From NCBI RefSeq assembly GCF_001458335.1, contig NZ_CYTO01000008.1:1-64000 (forward strand): a DNA stretch of 64,000 bases, given 5' to 3'. A model generated the notes under the pieces. That model was not told the origin of the DNA. It saw only the letters and a program-made list of their open reading frames with translations, and did not search any database. The DNA is from Cognatishimia activa (GTDB lineage: Bacteria; Pseudomonadota; Alphaproteobacteria; Rhodobacterales; Rhodobacteraceae). Position numbers and translations under genes: made by a program. The number at the start of each line of letters is the position of its first letter. The stretch's first letter is position 1. Below, piece after piece: positions 10,576-18,483 of this stretch.

Positions 10576-10701
10576 ATGAAGGTCAAGAACTCGCTCCGCT
10601 CGCTCAAGCAGCGTCACCGCGACTGCCGTGTTGTGCGCCGTAAGGGCCGCGTTTATGTGATCAACAAAACGCAACGCCGGTTCAAAGCGCGTCAGGGTTA
10701 A
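10576..10701 (+). CDS. rpmJ: Ribosomal protein bL36, zinc-free type
   Basis: 41 residues, starting [20 protein letters not shown] and ending RRFKARQG. Component of the 50S subunit. It has one cysteine only, so it lacks the CXXC..CX4H zinc site of the C+ form and belongs to the longer C- type (YkgO-like). AGGAGA lies 5 nt before the ATG. It sits behind tRNA-Val on the same strand and is followed by an intrinsic terminator. In organisms with both forms the C- copy serves under zinc starvation; whether a second copy exists here cannot be seen from this window. Confidence 0.96.
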   Translation: MKVKNSLRSLKQRHRDCRVVRRKGRVYVINKTQRRFKARQG

Positions 10702-10736
10702 GCCGTTAGGTTTACTGACGCCAATTGGTGATTTTG

Positions 10737-10767
10737 AAAGCCGCTCTATTTAGGGCGGCTTTTCTTA
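10737..10767 (+). terminator. Intrinsic terminator after rpmJ
   Basis: AAAGCCGC and GCGGCTTT form an 8-bp stem with a loop of about 10 nt, followed by TTCTTATT, about 36 bases past the rpmJ stop. Confidence 0.8.
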
Positions 10768-10793
10768 TTGGAAATATGCTTAACGGCAGATGG

Positions 10794-11777
10794 TTAGGCA
10801 CGCTGCAAAATCGGGTAGATTGCACCGCCTAGACGAGAAATCAGCTCTTTTTGCTCTGCACGCTCTGGGATTGGCAAAGCCGGCTCGGTCATCTCTGGAC
10901 GCCGCTTTAGATCAGGGAACATAAGCAGCAGCTCAGACAGCGCGTCGTCAGGCACGCTGCGAAGCGCCTCAGGTCCTGTATAAAGGCTCTCGGTCGCTGC
11001 ACCTTCCGCATAGATGATCTCGTGTTGGTCAAAAACCAAATGATAGTAAGTCACAGACTTCACAGAGTGATCAACGTAGATGCCCGGAAGATCAGTTAAA
11101 CGTATGGCAGGCACCAAAACTTCCGCGTGACCAAACATGCGTTTGACCATAGGGGCATTCAAAAGCATCCGGTGTTGACGGGACACCAAAAGATCTCGCT
11201 TTGGCAGACCATTGCCCAATGCGCCCGCCACAATCCGAACCGGCAAAAGCTTTGAAATCTCACCCAACTGACGCGCACAGAAACTGGTCTTAAGCACCAT
11301 ACGCAGCGTCTGACTCTGACCTTCTGGTCCCAACAAGATCGAACCGGACTCAAGGTCTTCGACCAATCGCGGTCCTTCATCTGTCTGAATGAGTGTACCG
11401 CTTGTTAAGCAAGGAGGACCGAGGTCTTCGCTAACATCCAGAACCCCTGTTGTTGTAACAAAACCGGAGCTGGAAAAGGTAGCATCTTGGAGCACGCTGC
11501 CGTCAGTGGGTGTGAAAACCTGCGTCCCGTTCGCCAGATAAAACGTCGTTCCTGTCACAGTCATCGAGGAACCATCATCAAGGGTGACAGTCACCGTGTC
11601 GCCTGGGTAGGCCCGTGTAACGTCAACGCCATTGATCGTATCACCGCCAAAACGACCGATATCACCATCATCATCTTGGTCTACGAGATCATAATTCTGT
11701 ACGGCAAGCGCCGTACCCGCAGGCGGAGGGGCATACGGGTCAAGGACCCAAAACTGGTCTGTATACGTTGCTGGCAT
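10794..11777 (-). CDS. Hint-domain protein (Hedgehog/intein-type self-processing fold)
   Basis: 327 residues. The N-terminal 115 residues are acidic and Gly/Thr/Asp-rich (DQDDDGDIGRFGGD), like secreted repeat-type proteins, without a classical signal peptide. The Hint domain begins at Cys123 (PPCLTSGTLIQTDEGPRLVEDL), the position of the nucleophile that attacks its own backbone in Hedgehog and inteins. LLVSRQHRMLL near residue 197 matches the domain's conserved His block. Such proteins are abundant in marine Rhodobacteraceae and are thought to be secreted or surface-linked; the target of processing is unknown. The Shine-Dalgarno is weak. Confidence 0.85.
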   Translation of the reverse strand: MPATYTDQFWVLDPYAPPPAGTALAVQNYDLVDQDDDGDIGRFGGDTINGVDVTRAYPGDTVTVTLDDGSSMTVTGTTFYLANGTQVFTPTDGSVLQDATFSSSGFVTTTGVLDVSEDLGPPCLTSGTLIQTDEGPRLVEDLESGSILLGPEGQSQTLRMVLKTSFCARQLGEISKLLPVRIVAGALGNGLPKRDLLVSRQHRMLLNAPMVKRMFGHAEVLVPAIRLTDLPGIYVDHSVKSVTYYHLVFDQHEIIYAEGAATESLYTGPEALRSVPDDALSELLLMFPDLKRRPEMTEPALPIPERAEQKELISRLGGAIYPILQRA

Positions 11778-11966
11778 GCCTGATTTTGCCTCTGCTCAAA
11801 TCGGAGTTCTTCCGTTGGTTAAAGGAAGGTTAACGCCGAATTGGGGCAAAAATGGGGCAGGTAAAGTTGCTTCTAATTCAATATATTAAACAGAATTCGC
11901 CACGGCCACGCGGGCGTCATTTATTCAATTAAGGCAACTTTTTGATCCATCAAGGATCACAAAACT

Positions 11967-13187
11967 TTAGTCATAGCTGCGTTGATCCTCAATCACGACG
12001 CCATCATTTGGCAAGGATCCCGGGGCAACCAATTCAACACGCCCTTTCAATTTGAGAAGTCCCACGATGCTCTCTTGATAGCTGTCCGCATCTGCACGTG
12101 GCGTTTCAAGCTGTACGGTCATCACATCTTGTTCGCCTTCACGACTGGCAACAACGCGTGCTTTGGCCACCTCGTCATGACGTGCCACTAGTGCAGCCAC
12201 CTGCTCAGGCCGTACAAACATGCCTTTGATTTTTGCGGTTTGATCTGCGCGGCCCATCCAACCTTTGATCCGCAGGTTGGTTCGTCCGCAAGGGCTTTCA
12301 CCTTCCATGACGGCGGACATATCACCCGTCGCAAAACGGATCAGCGGATAGTCCGGGTTCAAAGTGGTCACGAGAACTTCGCCAACTTGGCCCGGCGCAA
12401 CAGGAATACCAGTTCCGGGCGTCACGATTTCAACGATCACATGCTCGTCCAGTATCATGCCTTCTTTTGAAGCGGACTCGTAAGCGATGTTACCTAGATC
12501 CGCAGTGGCATAACACTGCAAGCAGCTGATCCCACGCGCCTCATAATAGTCCCTAAGACTGGGGAACAGCGCACCGCCGCCAACGGCAGCTTTGGTGATG
12601 CCAAGCTTCGTACCCAGTCCATCAGCTTTGTCCAAAATAATCTTCAGATAGTCAGGTGTACCGGCGTAAGCGGTACTACCCAAAGCAGCGGCTGCCTCGA
12701 TCTGGAGTTCAGTCTGGCCTGTCCCCGCAGGGATAACCGACGCGCCGACGGCCCGCGCGCCACTTTCAAAAATCATGCCTGCAGGCGTTAGGTGATACCC
12801 AAAACAGTTCTGAACGATGTCACCCTGTCCTATTCCACACGCGTGAAGGAACCTCCCCATGCGCCACCAGTCATGTCCGGTGCCGCCGGGCTCATAGATT
12901 GGTCCGGGCGATTGAAAAAGATGCTCGAAGTCTTGTGCCGGTCGTGCGTTGTATCCTCCCAAAGGCGCTGACGCTTTCTGAGCCTCAACGAGAGCTGACT
13001 TCCGCAAGACAGGCAATGACGCGAGATCTGAGATCGACGTCACGCCTGACGGATCCACATCGGCTAACGCTGCAGCATATCCGGGCAAAGCTTTGGCGCG
13101 GGCAATTTGTTCTGGCAGTGCTTTGGCGATATCTGCCGCACGTTCATCCTGTGACCGCGTTTCCAGCTTATCAAAATACCGGGTCAT
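11967..13187 (-). CDS. PaaK-like adenylate-forming ligase with a degenerate nucleotide loop
   Basis: 406 residues, similar in layout to phenylacetate-CoA ligases. Family features: the N-terminal YFDKLETRS start, GGGALFPSLRDYYEARG and CLQCYATADLG in the core, and the C-terminal half with GWMGRADQTAKIKGMFVRPEQV. Oddly, the expected Ser/Thr/Gly-rich AMP loop (SSGTTG) reads EPGGTGHDWW near residues 98-106, lacking the usual Ser-Gly-Thr-Thr run. It may still bind ATP in a modified way, or act on a CoA ester. It is the last gene of the ABC-transporter operon, 52 bases after the LivF-like ATPase. AAGGAAG precedes the ATG. Substrate is probably an aromatic or aliphatic carboxylate (inference). Confidence 0.82.
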   Translation of the reverse strand: MTRYFDKLETRSQDERAADIAKALPEQIARAKALPGYAAALADVDPSGVTSISDLASLPVLRKSALVEAQKASAPLGGYNARPAQDFEHLFQSPGPIYEPGGTGHDWWRMGRFLHACGIGQGDIVQNCFGYHLTPAGMIFESGARAVGASVIPAGTGQTELQIEAAAALGSTAYAGTPDYLKIILDKADGLGTKLGITKAAVGGGALFPSLRDYYEARGISCLQCYATADLGNIAYESASKEGMILDEHVIVEIVTPGTGIPVAPGQVGEVLVTTLNPDYPLIRFATGDMSAVMEGESPCGRTNLRIKGWMGRADQTAKIKGMFVRPEQVAALVARHDEVAKARVVASREGEQDVMTVQLETPRADADSYQESIVGLLKLKGRVELVAPGSLPNDGVVIEDQRSYD

Positions 13188-13239
13188 AAACTGTCTTCCT
13201 TAGTTGTGTCTTTGGCGCGAAGGGGATCAAACAAGCAGA

Positions 13240-14064
13240 TCAGCTTAGCCAGCGCTTCCGACGGCGGTAGGACCGCACGTCTCGGAAAGACTTCCGCCCT
13301 TCCTCGGACATGCCGAGGTAGAATTCTTTCACATCAGGGTTTTCGCGAAGTTCAGCCGCGGGGCCGTCCATCACGACACGACCGGATTCCAAAATGTAGC
13401 CGTAATGCGCATAGCGTAGCGCCACGTTGGTGTTCTGTTCTGCCAAGAGGAAGGTCACGCCTTCGTTCTCATTCACTGATTTCACGATCTCAAAGATCTG
13501 CTCCACCAGTTGCGGCGCGAGTCCCATGGAGGGCTCATCAAGCAAAATCGTCTCTGGGCGGCTCATCAACGCGCGCCCCATGGCGACCATTTGTTGTTCC
13601 CCACCGGACGTGTAGCCTGCCTGAGATTTCCGACGTTCTTTGATGCGCGGGAAGTAGTGGTAGACCATTTCTAGATCGCGCTGGATGGCGGCTTTGCCAT
13701 CCGTCCGGGTATAGGCCCCGGTCAGCAGATTTTCTTCGACGGTCAGGTGCTCAAAGCAGTGCCGGCCTTCCATCACTTGAATAACACCGCGCTTCACCAA
13801 AGCAGCGGGATCAAGGTCCTGCACGCGGTCTCCACGATAGTGGACCGATCCTTTGGTGACTTCGCCGCGTTCGGAATGCAGCAGGTTAGACACGGCCTTT
13901 AGGGTGGTGGTCTTCCCCGCCCCGTTGCCCCCAAGCAGGGCCACGATGCCACCCTTGGGCACGCTCAGGCTCACGCCTTTCAAGACGAGGATCACGTGGT
14001 TGTAGATCACCTCGATATTGTTGACCTCTAGCAAGGTTTCGTCATTTGCAGCAGCGTCGAGCAT
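13240..14064 (-). CDS. LivF-like ABC transporter ATPase
   Basis: 274 residues. Cytoplasmic ATPase of a branched-chain amino acid-type (HAAT) importer. Walker A is GGNGAGKTT, the signature is TSGGEQQMVAMGRA, Walker B is ETILLDEPSMGLAP, and the switch His is replaced by the AEQN sequence common in LivF. It is slightly longer than E. coli LivF owing to a basic C-terminal tail (VRSYRRRKRW). ATG at 14064 has AGGA at a suitable distance. An earlier ATG at 14085 lacks a Shine-Dalgarno and falls just behind the large hairpin that follows the binding-protein gene. Confidence 0.93.
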   Translation of the reverse strand: MLDAAANDETLLEVNNIEVIYNHVILVLKGVSLSVPKGGIVALLGGNGAGKTTTLKAVSNLLHSERGEVTKGSVHYRGDRVQDLDPAALVKRGVIQVMEGRHCFEHLTVEENLLTGAYTRTDGKAAIQRDLEMVYHYFPRIKERRKSQAGYTSGGEQQMVAMGRALMSRPETILLDEPSMGLAPQLVEQIFEIVKSVNENEGVTFLLAEQNTNVALRYAHYGYILESGRVVMDGPAAELRENPDVKEFYLGMSEEGRKSFRDVRSYRRRKRWLS

Positions 14065-14090
14065 TCTATGCGTCCTGTCGTTCATAAAGG

Positions 14091-14117
14091 AGCCCGGCCG
14101 GCCGAACCGGCCGGGCT
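14091..14117 (-). terminator. Strong GC hairpin between binding-protein and LivF genes
   Basis: An 11-bp perfect stem (AGCCCGGCCGG / CCGGCCGGGCT) with a 5-nt loop lies 8 bases past the stop of the substrate-binding protein gene. On the minus strand it is followed by CCTTTATG rather than a T-run. In ABC operons such elements usually stabilise the upstream binding-protein message and reduce read-through, raising binding protein over membrane parts. Confidence 0.6.
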
Positions 14118-14124
14118 GAAGGGT

Positions 14125-15408
14125 TTAGTTGCAGCTCATCGCAACTTTGTTTTCTTCGGCGTAAGCCGCGGAGTCCGCATCAACCAATGGGCCGATCACA
14201 GAACCATCAGACGGCTCAAAGTCAGAGATCAGGCTCCAGGATTGAGAAGCAGCGTCCCACTGGCCAACAGCGGCAAGGCCGTCGCCACCGTGGTTTTCAC
14301 AAGACACTTTGAACTCTGGACCAAAGCCAGGCAGGCCAGCAGCTTCCATGGTGGCCGCAGTGATTTCCAGGCTTTCCATTGCATCACGCATCATGGACGC
14401 GTCGATCGCTGAGGTGCCATTTGCCGCCTGAGCTTGTTTTGCCGCTTCCGCTGCAAGAAAGGCTGCGTAAACACCACGGTTATAAAGAACCGTACCAACT
14501 TGATCGCCTGCACCCGCTGCTTTGCCCGCATCGACAACGTATTTCTGGATGTCGTCAAAGACTGGGAAGTCATTGCCCACATTGTGGAACTGCAGCGATT
14601 TGTAGCCATTCGCCCCATCCCCTGCTGGGATCACGTCATTTTCAGAGCCAGACCACCAGATGCCCATGAAGTTTTCCATCGGGAAACGGATGTTGGCGGC
14701 TTCTTGCACCGCAACCTGGTTCATGACACCCCAGCCCCAGAACAAGATGAAGTCTGGACGCTCACGACGGATTTGCAGCCACTGGGACTTTTGCTCCTGA
14801 CCCGGGTAGTCAATCGGGATCGCGTTAAAGTCAAAACCATGCTTTGCAGACAGGGCTTCAAGCGTAGGGATCGGCTCACGACCATAGGCACCGTTAAAGT
14901 GCAGGAGCGTGATCTTCTTGCCTTCCAGCGACCCGCCAGCTTGTTTCATGAAGTGGTTCACACCCACAGATGCCCCATCCCAGTAGTTCACTGGATAGTT
15001 AAAGACGTGGCTAAAGACCTTACCGTTCTTCGCAGAAGTCCGGCCATATCCCATCGTGTGCAGCGGGATGCCATCTGCGGTCACTTTCGGGATGAGCTGA
15101 TAGGTAATGCCAGTTGACAGCGGCTGATAAATCAACGCGCCAGAGTCCTTTGTGGCCTCGTAGCATTCCACGCCTTTTTCGGTGTTATAGGCGGTCTCGC
15201 ACTCTGGCACGCTGGCCATTTCGCCGCCGATGCCGCCGTCGCGTTCGTTGAGCAAGGTGAAGTAATCGGCATAACCGTCAGCGAATGGGATACCGCCCGC
15301 TGCGAATGGACCGGTGCGATAGCTGAGCGATGGGAACACGAGGTCCGCCATCACAGGCGCTGCCGCCATTGTGGCGCCAAGCGCCAGGGTTGCCAGTTTT
15401 AATTTCAT
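14125..15408 (-). CDS. Periplasmic substrate-binding protein of HAAT-type ABC transporter
   Basis: 427 residues. Type I periplasmic binding protein (Peripla_BP_6 family). A signal peptide of about 21 residues (MKLKLATLALGATMAAAPVMA) precedes LVFPSLSYRTGPFAAGGIPFADGY, the N-terminal lobe of the family. A likely disulfide pair flanks VPECETAYNTEKGVECYE. Homologues beside acyl-CoA ligases are often annotated for branched-chain amino acids, but this context points to a carboxylic acid ligand (inference). GGAGGAGA is a strong ribosome binding site. It is followed by an 11-bp hairpin likely to boost its own level. Confidence 0.93.
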   Translation of the reverse strand: MKLKLATLALGATMAAAPVMADLVFPSLSYRTGPFAAGGIPFADGYADYFTLLNERDGGIGGEMASVPECETAYNTEKGVECYEATKDSGALIYQPLSTGITYQLIPKVTADGIPLHTMGYGRTSAKNGKVFSHVFNYPVNYWDGASVGVNHFMKQAGGSLEGKKITLLHFNGAYGREPIPTLEALSAKHGFDFNAIPIDYPGQEQKSQWLQIRRERPDFILFWGWGVMNQVAVQEAANIRFPMENFMGIWWSGSENDVIPAGDGANGYKSLQFHNVGNDFPVFDDIQKYVVDAGKAAGAGDQVGTVLYNRGVYAAFLAAEAAKQAQAANGTSAIDASMMRDAMESLEITAATMEAAGLPGFGPEFKVSCENHGGDGLAAVGQWDAASQSWSLISDFEPSDGSVIGPLVDADSAAYAEENKVAMSCN

Positions 15409-15486
15409 CGATTTTCTCCTCCCTAAGTGAATTCGATGGGTGAGGCCTCCTCTGCCTCTTGGTTTATGGATTGGCTGTGGCCCCAC

Positions 15487-16563
15487 TCAGTGTGGGAAGG
15501 GCCAGAGCCGTAGCTTTTCTTTCGCCACGCGCCAGAGTTGGGCGAGGCCGTGAGGCTCTGCGATCAAGAAGATCACGATCAAAGCCCCCACAATGATGAA
15601 TTCCAGATGCGCCGCCATATCCGTTGGCCAGCCGAGCCAGCCTACCAGCACGTTCTTCAAGAAGACCGGCAATAGGACGAGGAACGCCGCTCCGGCAAAG
15701 CTGCCAAAGATCGAGCCCAAGCCGCCGATAATAATCATGAAGAGCACCAAGAATGATTTGGTGATGCCAAAGCTGTCGCCCGCTTCTGCCGCGCCGAGGT
15801 AGACAGCAAAGAGCAGAGCCCCCGCGATACCGACAAAGAAACCAGAGACTGCAAAGGCTGAGATCTTGGCTTTTAGAGGGTTCACACCGATGATTTCTGC
15901 CGCAATATCCATATCCCGGATCGCCATCCATTGGCGTCCCTGCATGCCGCGCGTCAAATTGCGCGCCACCAATGCACAGACCGTCACGATGACCAGACAG
16001 AACAGATACGTCGCCCAAGCCTGCGTGTTTGGCCCTGTCACGGCGATACCGAAGATGGTGCGTTCTGGGGCGTTGATTTGACCGGACGCAGAGTAGTTGT
16101 AGAACCAAGGCACTCGGTTAAAGAGCCAGACCAAGAAGAACTGCGCCGCCAGTGTCGCAACCGCGAGGTAGAAGCCTTTGATGCGCAGGGATGGCAAGCC
16201 GAAGAGTACGCAGACCATGCCTGTGACACCGCCAGCCAAGATCACATGGATCAGGATACTAACCTCTGGGAAGGCGGTCATGAGTTTGTAGCAGCCATAG
16301 GCCCCCACAGCCATGAACCCACCGGTCCCGAGGCTCACCTGACCGCAGTAGCCCGTCAGGATATTGAGGCCGATCGCCGCGATTGAGTAAATTAGGAACG
16401 GCAGGAAGATCGCGTTGACCCAGTAGTCGTTGATCAGGAATGGCACGACTGCAAAAGCCGCAAACATCACCGAATAATAACGATACCGGTCGAACTTGAT
16501 CGGGAAGGTCTGGTTGTCTTCTCTGTAGGACGTTTTGAAATCGCCCGCTTCACGATAGAACAT
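15487..16563 (-). CDS. LivM-like ABC transporter permease
   Basis: 358 residues, mostly hydrophobic, with about ten membrane helices. Family motifs include NILTGYCGQVSLGTGGFMAVGAYG near the first third, LPSLRIKGFYLAVATLA, and the EAA-type loop AIRDMDIAAEIIGVNPLKAKISAFAVSGFF that contacts the ATPases. It has an N-terminal cytoplasmic extension of about 30 residues (MFYREAGDFKTSYREDN). It lies 46 bases after the LivH-like gene and 78 before the binding-protein start. Together with LivH it forms the translocation pore. Confidence 0.93.
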   Translation of the reverse strand: MFYREAGDFKTSYREDNQTFPIKFDRYRYYSVMFAAFAVVPFLINDYWVNAIFLPFLIYSIAAIGLNILTGYCGQVSLGTGGFMAVGAYGCYKLMTAFPEVSILIHVILAGGVTGMVCVLFGLPSLRIKGFYLAVATLAAQFFLVWLFNRVPWFYNYSASGQINAPERTIFGIAVTGPNTQAWATYLFCLVIVTVCALVARNLTRGMQGRQWMAIRDMDIAAEIIGVNPLKAKISAFAVSGFFVGIAGALLFAVYLGAAEAGDSFGITKSFLVLFMIIIGGLGSIFGSFAGAAFLVLLPVFLKNVLVGWLGWPTDMAAHLEFIIVGALIVIFLIAEPHGLAQLWRVAKEKLRLWPFPH

Positions 16564-16609
16564 CTCTCAAAACTCCGTTTGGGTTGCGTTGTGGTTTAGG
16601 GAAGTGACG

Positions 16610-17596
16610 TCAAACACGTTCAATGATCTTCTCCCCAAACAAGCCCTGCGGGCGGAACACCAAGAAGATCAGGGCCAGCACATAGGCGAACCAATTTTCT
16701 GTCGCGCCGCCCACAAGTGGGCCAATTGCGAATTCAAATAGTTTCTCGCCGACACCGATGATCAAGCCACCAACGATGGCCCCTGGGATCGAGGTAAACC
16801 CACCGAGCATCAGAACAGGTAGAGCCTTCAAAGCAATCAAGGATAGCGAGAACTGAACGCCCGATTTTGTGCCCCACATTATCCCAGCCACCAGCGCGAC
16901 AAACCCTGCAACGGACCACACCATGACCCAAATGAAGTTGAGGGAAACACCAACAGAGAGCGCCGCTTGGTGATCGTCGGCCACAGCGCGCATAGCACGG
17001 CCCTGTTTGGTGTATTGGGCAAAAATCACAAGCACTGCCACAAGCAAAGCCGCAATGATGGTGGCCACAATATCGAGGTTGTCGATAAAGAACCCGTAGC
17101 CGAACCAGCCAAAGGTGGTTTCATCAATGGCGAGGTTGATGCCCTGCGGCAGACCAACGTCGAGCTTCTTAATCTCCGACCCCCACATCAGGTCGCCTAC
17201 GCCTTCAAGGAAATAGGCCAGACCGATGGTTGCCATAAACAGGATGATCGGTTCCTGCCCCACCAGATGACGGAACACGAATTTCTGCACGCAGATCGCC
17301 AACAGCACCATCACAGCCATCGTCAAAACGATCGCCAGAATGCCCGGAACGTGCCAACCGAAGTGATGCAATTCCGTGCCAAAGATGGCGTTGATCAGGT
17401 GGGCAAACGGGATCTGCCCTTCCATGATCCCAACAAGCGTCAGCGCGGAAAACAGTGCCATAACACCTTGGGCGTAGTTAAAGATCCCGGACGCTTTATA
17501 GATCAACACAAAGCCCAGCGCGACAAGCGCATAAAGCACCCCGGCCATCAGGCCGTTGAGGAAAACCTCCATGCCAAAAATCAACTGGTCAGGCAT
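16610..17596 (-). CDS. LivH-like ABC transporter permease
   Basis: 328 residues. Integral inner-membrane permease with a LivH-type N-terminal segment (GLMAGVLYALVALGFVLIYKASGIFNYAQG) and the coupling loop RAMRAVADDHQAALSVGVSLNFIWVMVWSVAGF. About eight membrane helices are visible. GGGGG lies upstream of the ATG at 17596. It stands 32 bases after the stop of the LivG-like ATPase gene, within the same operon. Confidence 0.93.
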   Translation of the reverse strand: MPDQLIFGMEVFLNGLMAGVLYALVALGFVLIYKASGIFNYAQGVMALFSALTLVGIMEGQIPFAHLINAIFGTELHHFGWHVPGILAIVLTMAVMVLLAICVQKFVFRHLVGQEPIILFMATIGLAYFLEGVGDLMWGSEIKKLDVGLPQGINLAIDETTFGWFGYGFFIDNLDIVATIIAALLVAVLVIFAQYTKQGRAMRAVADDHQAALSVGVSLNFIWVMVWSVAGFVALVAGIMWGTKSGVQFSLSLIALKALPVLMLGGFTSIPGAIVGGLIIGVGEKLFEFAIGPLVGGATENWFAYVLALIFLVFRPQGLFGEKIIERV

Positions 17597-17628
17597 CGAT
17601 GCGGCCCCCTACTGTCATGTATTCTTGA

Positions 17629-18447
17629 TTAGTCATGTGCGACCCCCAAATAGGCGTCGATGACGGCTTGGTTGTTGCGCACCTCATCCGGGGTGCCGTC
17701 GCCGATCTTTTGGCCGTAATCCATCACAACCACCCGGTCAGACAGATCCATCACCACGCCCATGTCGTGTTCGATCAAAGCAATCGTGGTGCCGAACTCG
17801 TCATTCACGTCGAGAATAAAGCGGCTCATGTCCTCTTTTTCTTCGACGTTCATGCCGGCCATAGGCTCATCAAGCAGCAGAATGGATGGCTCTGCCGCCA
17901 GCGCGCGAGCAAGTTCAACGCGTTTCTTCAAGCCGTAAGGCAAGCGCCCAACCGGGGTTTTGCGGATCGATTGGATTTCGAGGAAGTCGATAATCTTTTC
18001 AACCACTTCTCGGTTGGCGACCTCTTCTGCCTCAGCCTTGCCTTTCCAGAAAGCCTGCTGCCAGATATTTGCTTTTGTGTGGTGCAGACGGCCCGTCATG
18101 ATGTTATCGAGCACGGTCATGCCTTCAAACAACGCGATATTCTGGAAGGTCCGCGCAATCCCCTGTCGCGCCACTTGGTAGGGGCGCATCTGAGGACGTT
18201 GTTTGCCTTTGTAAAAGACCTGCCCTTCTTGCGGATTGTAGAAGCCTGAAATCACGTTCAGCATCGATGACTTACCGGCACCATTCGGGCCGATGATCGC
18301 GCGAATTTCACCTTCACGGATGTCAAAGCTGATATCCTTAATGGCCACCACACCGCCAAAGCGCAGGGTGATGTTCTTCATCTCCATGACGACGGCGCCT
18401 ATCGTGCGTCCGTCCTCGGTTACGTAGCTATCAGAGGCATCAAGCAT
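17629..18447 (-). CDS. LivG-like ABC transporter ATPase
   Basis: 272 residues. Second ATPase of the HAAT importer. Walker A is GPNGAGKSS, followed by the LivG-type ISGFYNPQEGQVFYKGK and an ARTFQNIALFEGMTVLDNIMTG block. The signature region (LPYGLKKRVELARALA) is modified from LSGGQ as in other LivG proteins, Walker B is SILLLDEPMAGMN, and the switch histidine is in ALIEHDMGVV. AAGGAGG gives a strong start at 18447. It follows the long acyl-CoA ligase by 36 bases. Confidence 0.93.
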   Translation of the reverse strand: MLDASDSYVTEDGRTIGAVVMEMKNITLRFGGVVAIKDISFDIREGEIRAIIGPNGAGKSSMLNVISGFYNPQEGQVFYKGKQRPQMRPYQVARQGIARTFQNIALFEGMTVLDNIMTGRLHHTKANIWQQAFWKGKAEAEEVANREVVEKIIDFLEIQSIRKTPVGRLPYGLKKRVELARALAAEPSILLLDEPMAGMNVEEKEDMSRFILDVNDEFGTTIALIEHDMGVVMDLSDRVVVMDYGQKIGDGTPDEVRNNQAVIDAYLGVAHD

Positions 18448-18483
18448 GATGCACCTCCTTGGTCGTCAATTTCTCAAAAGCAA

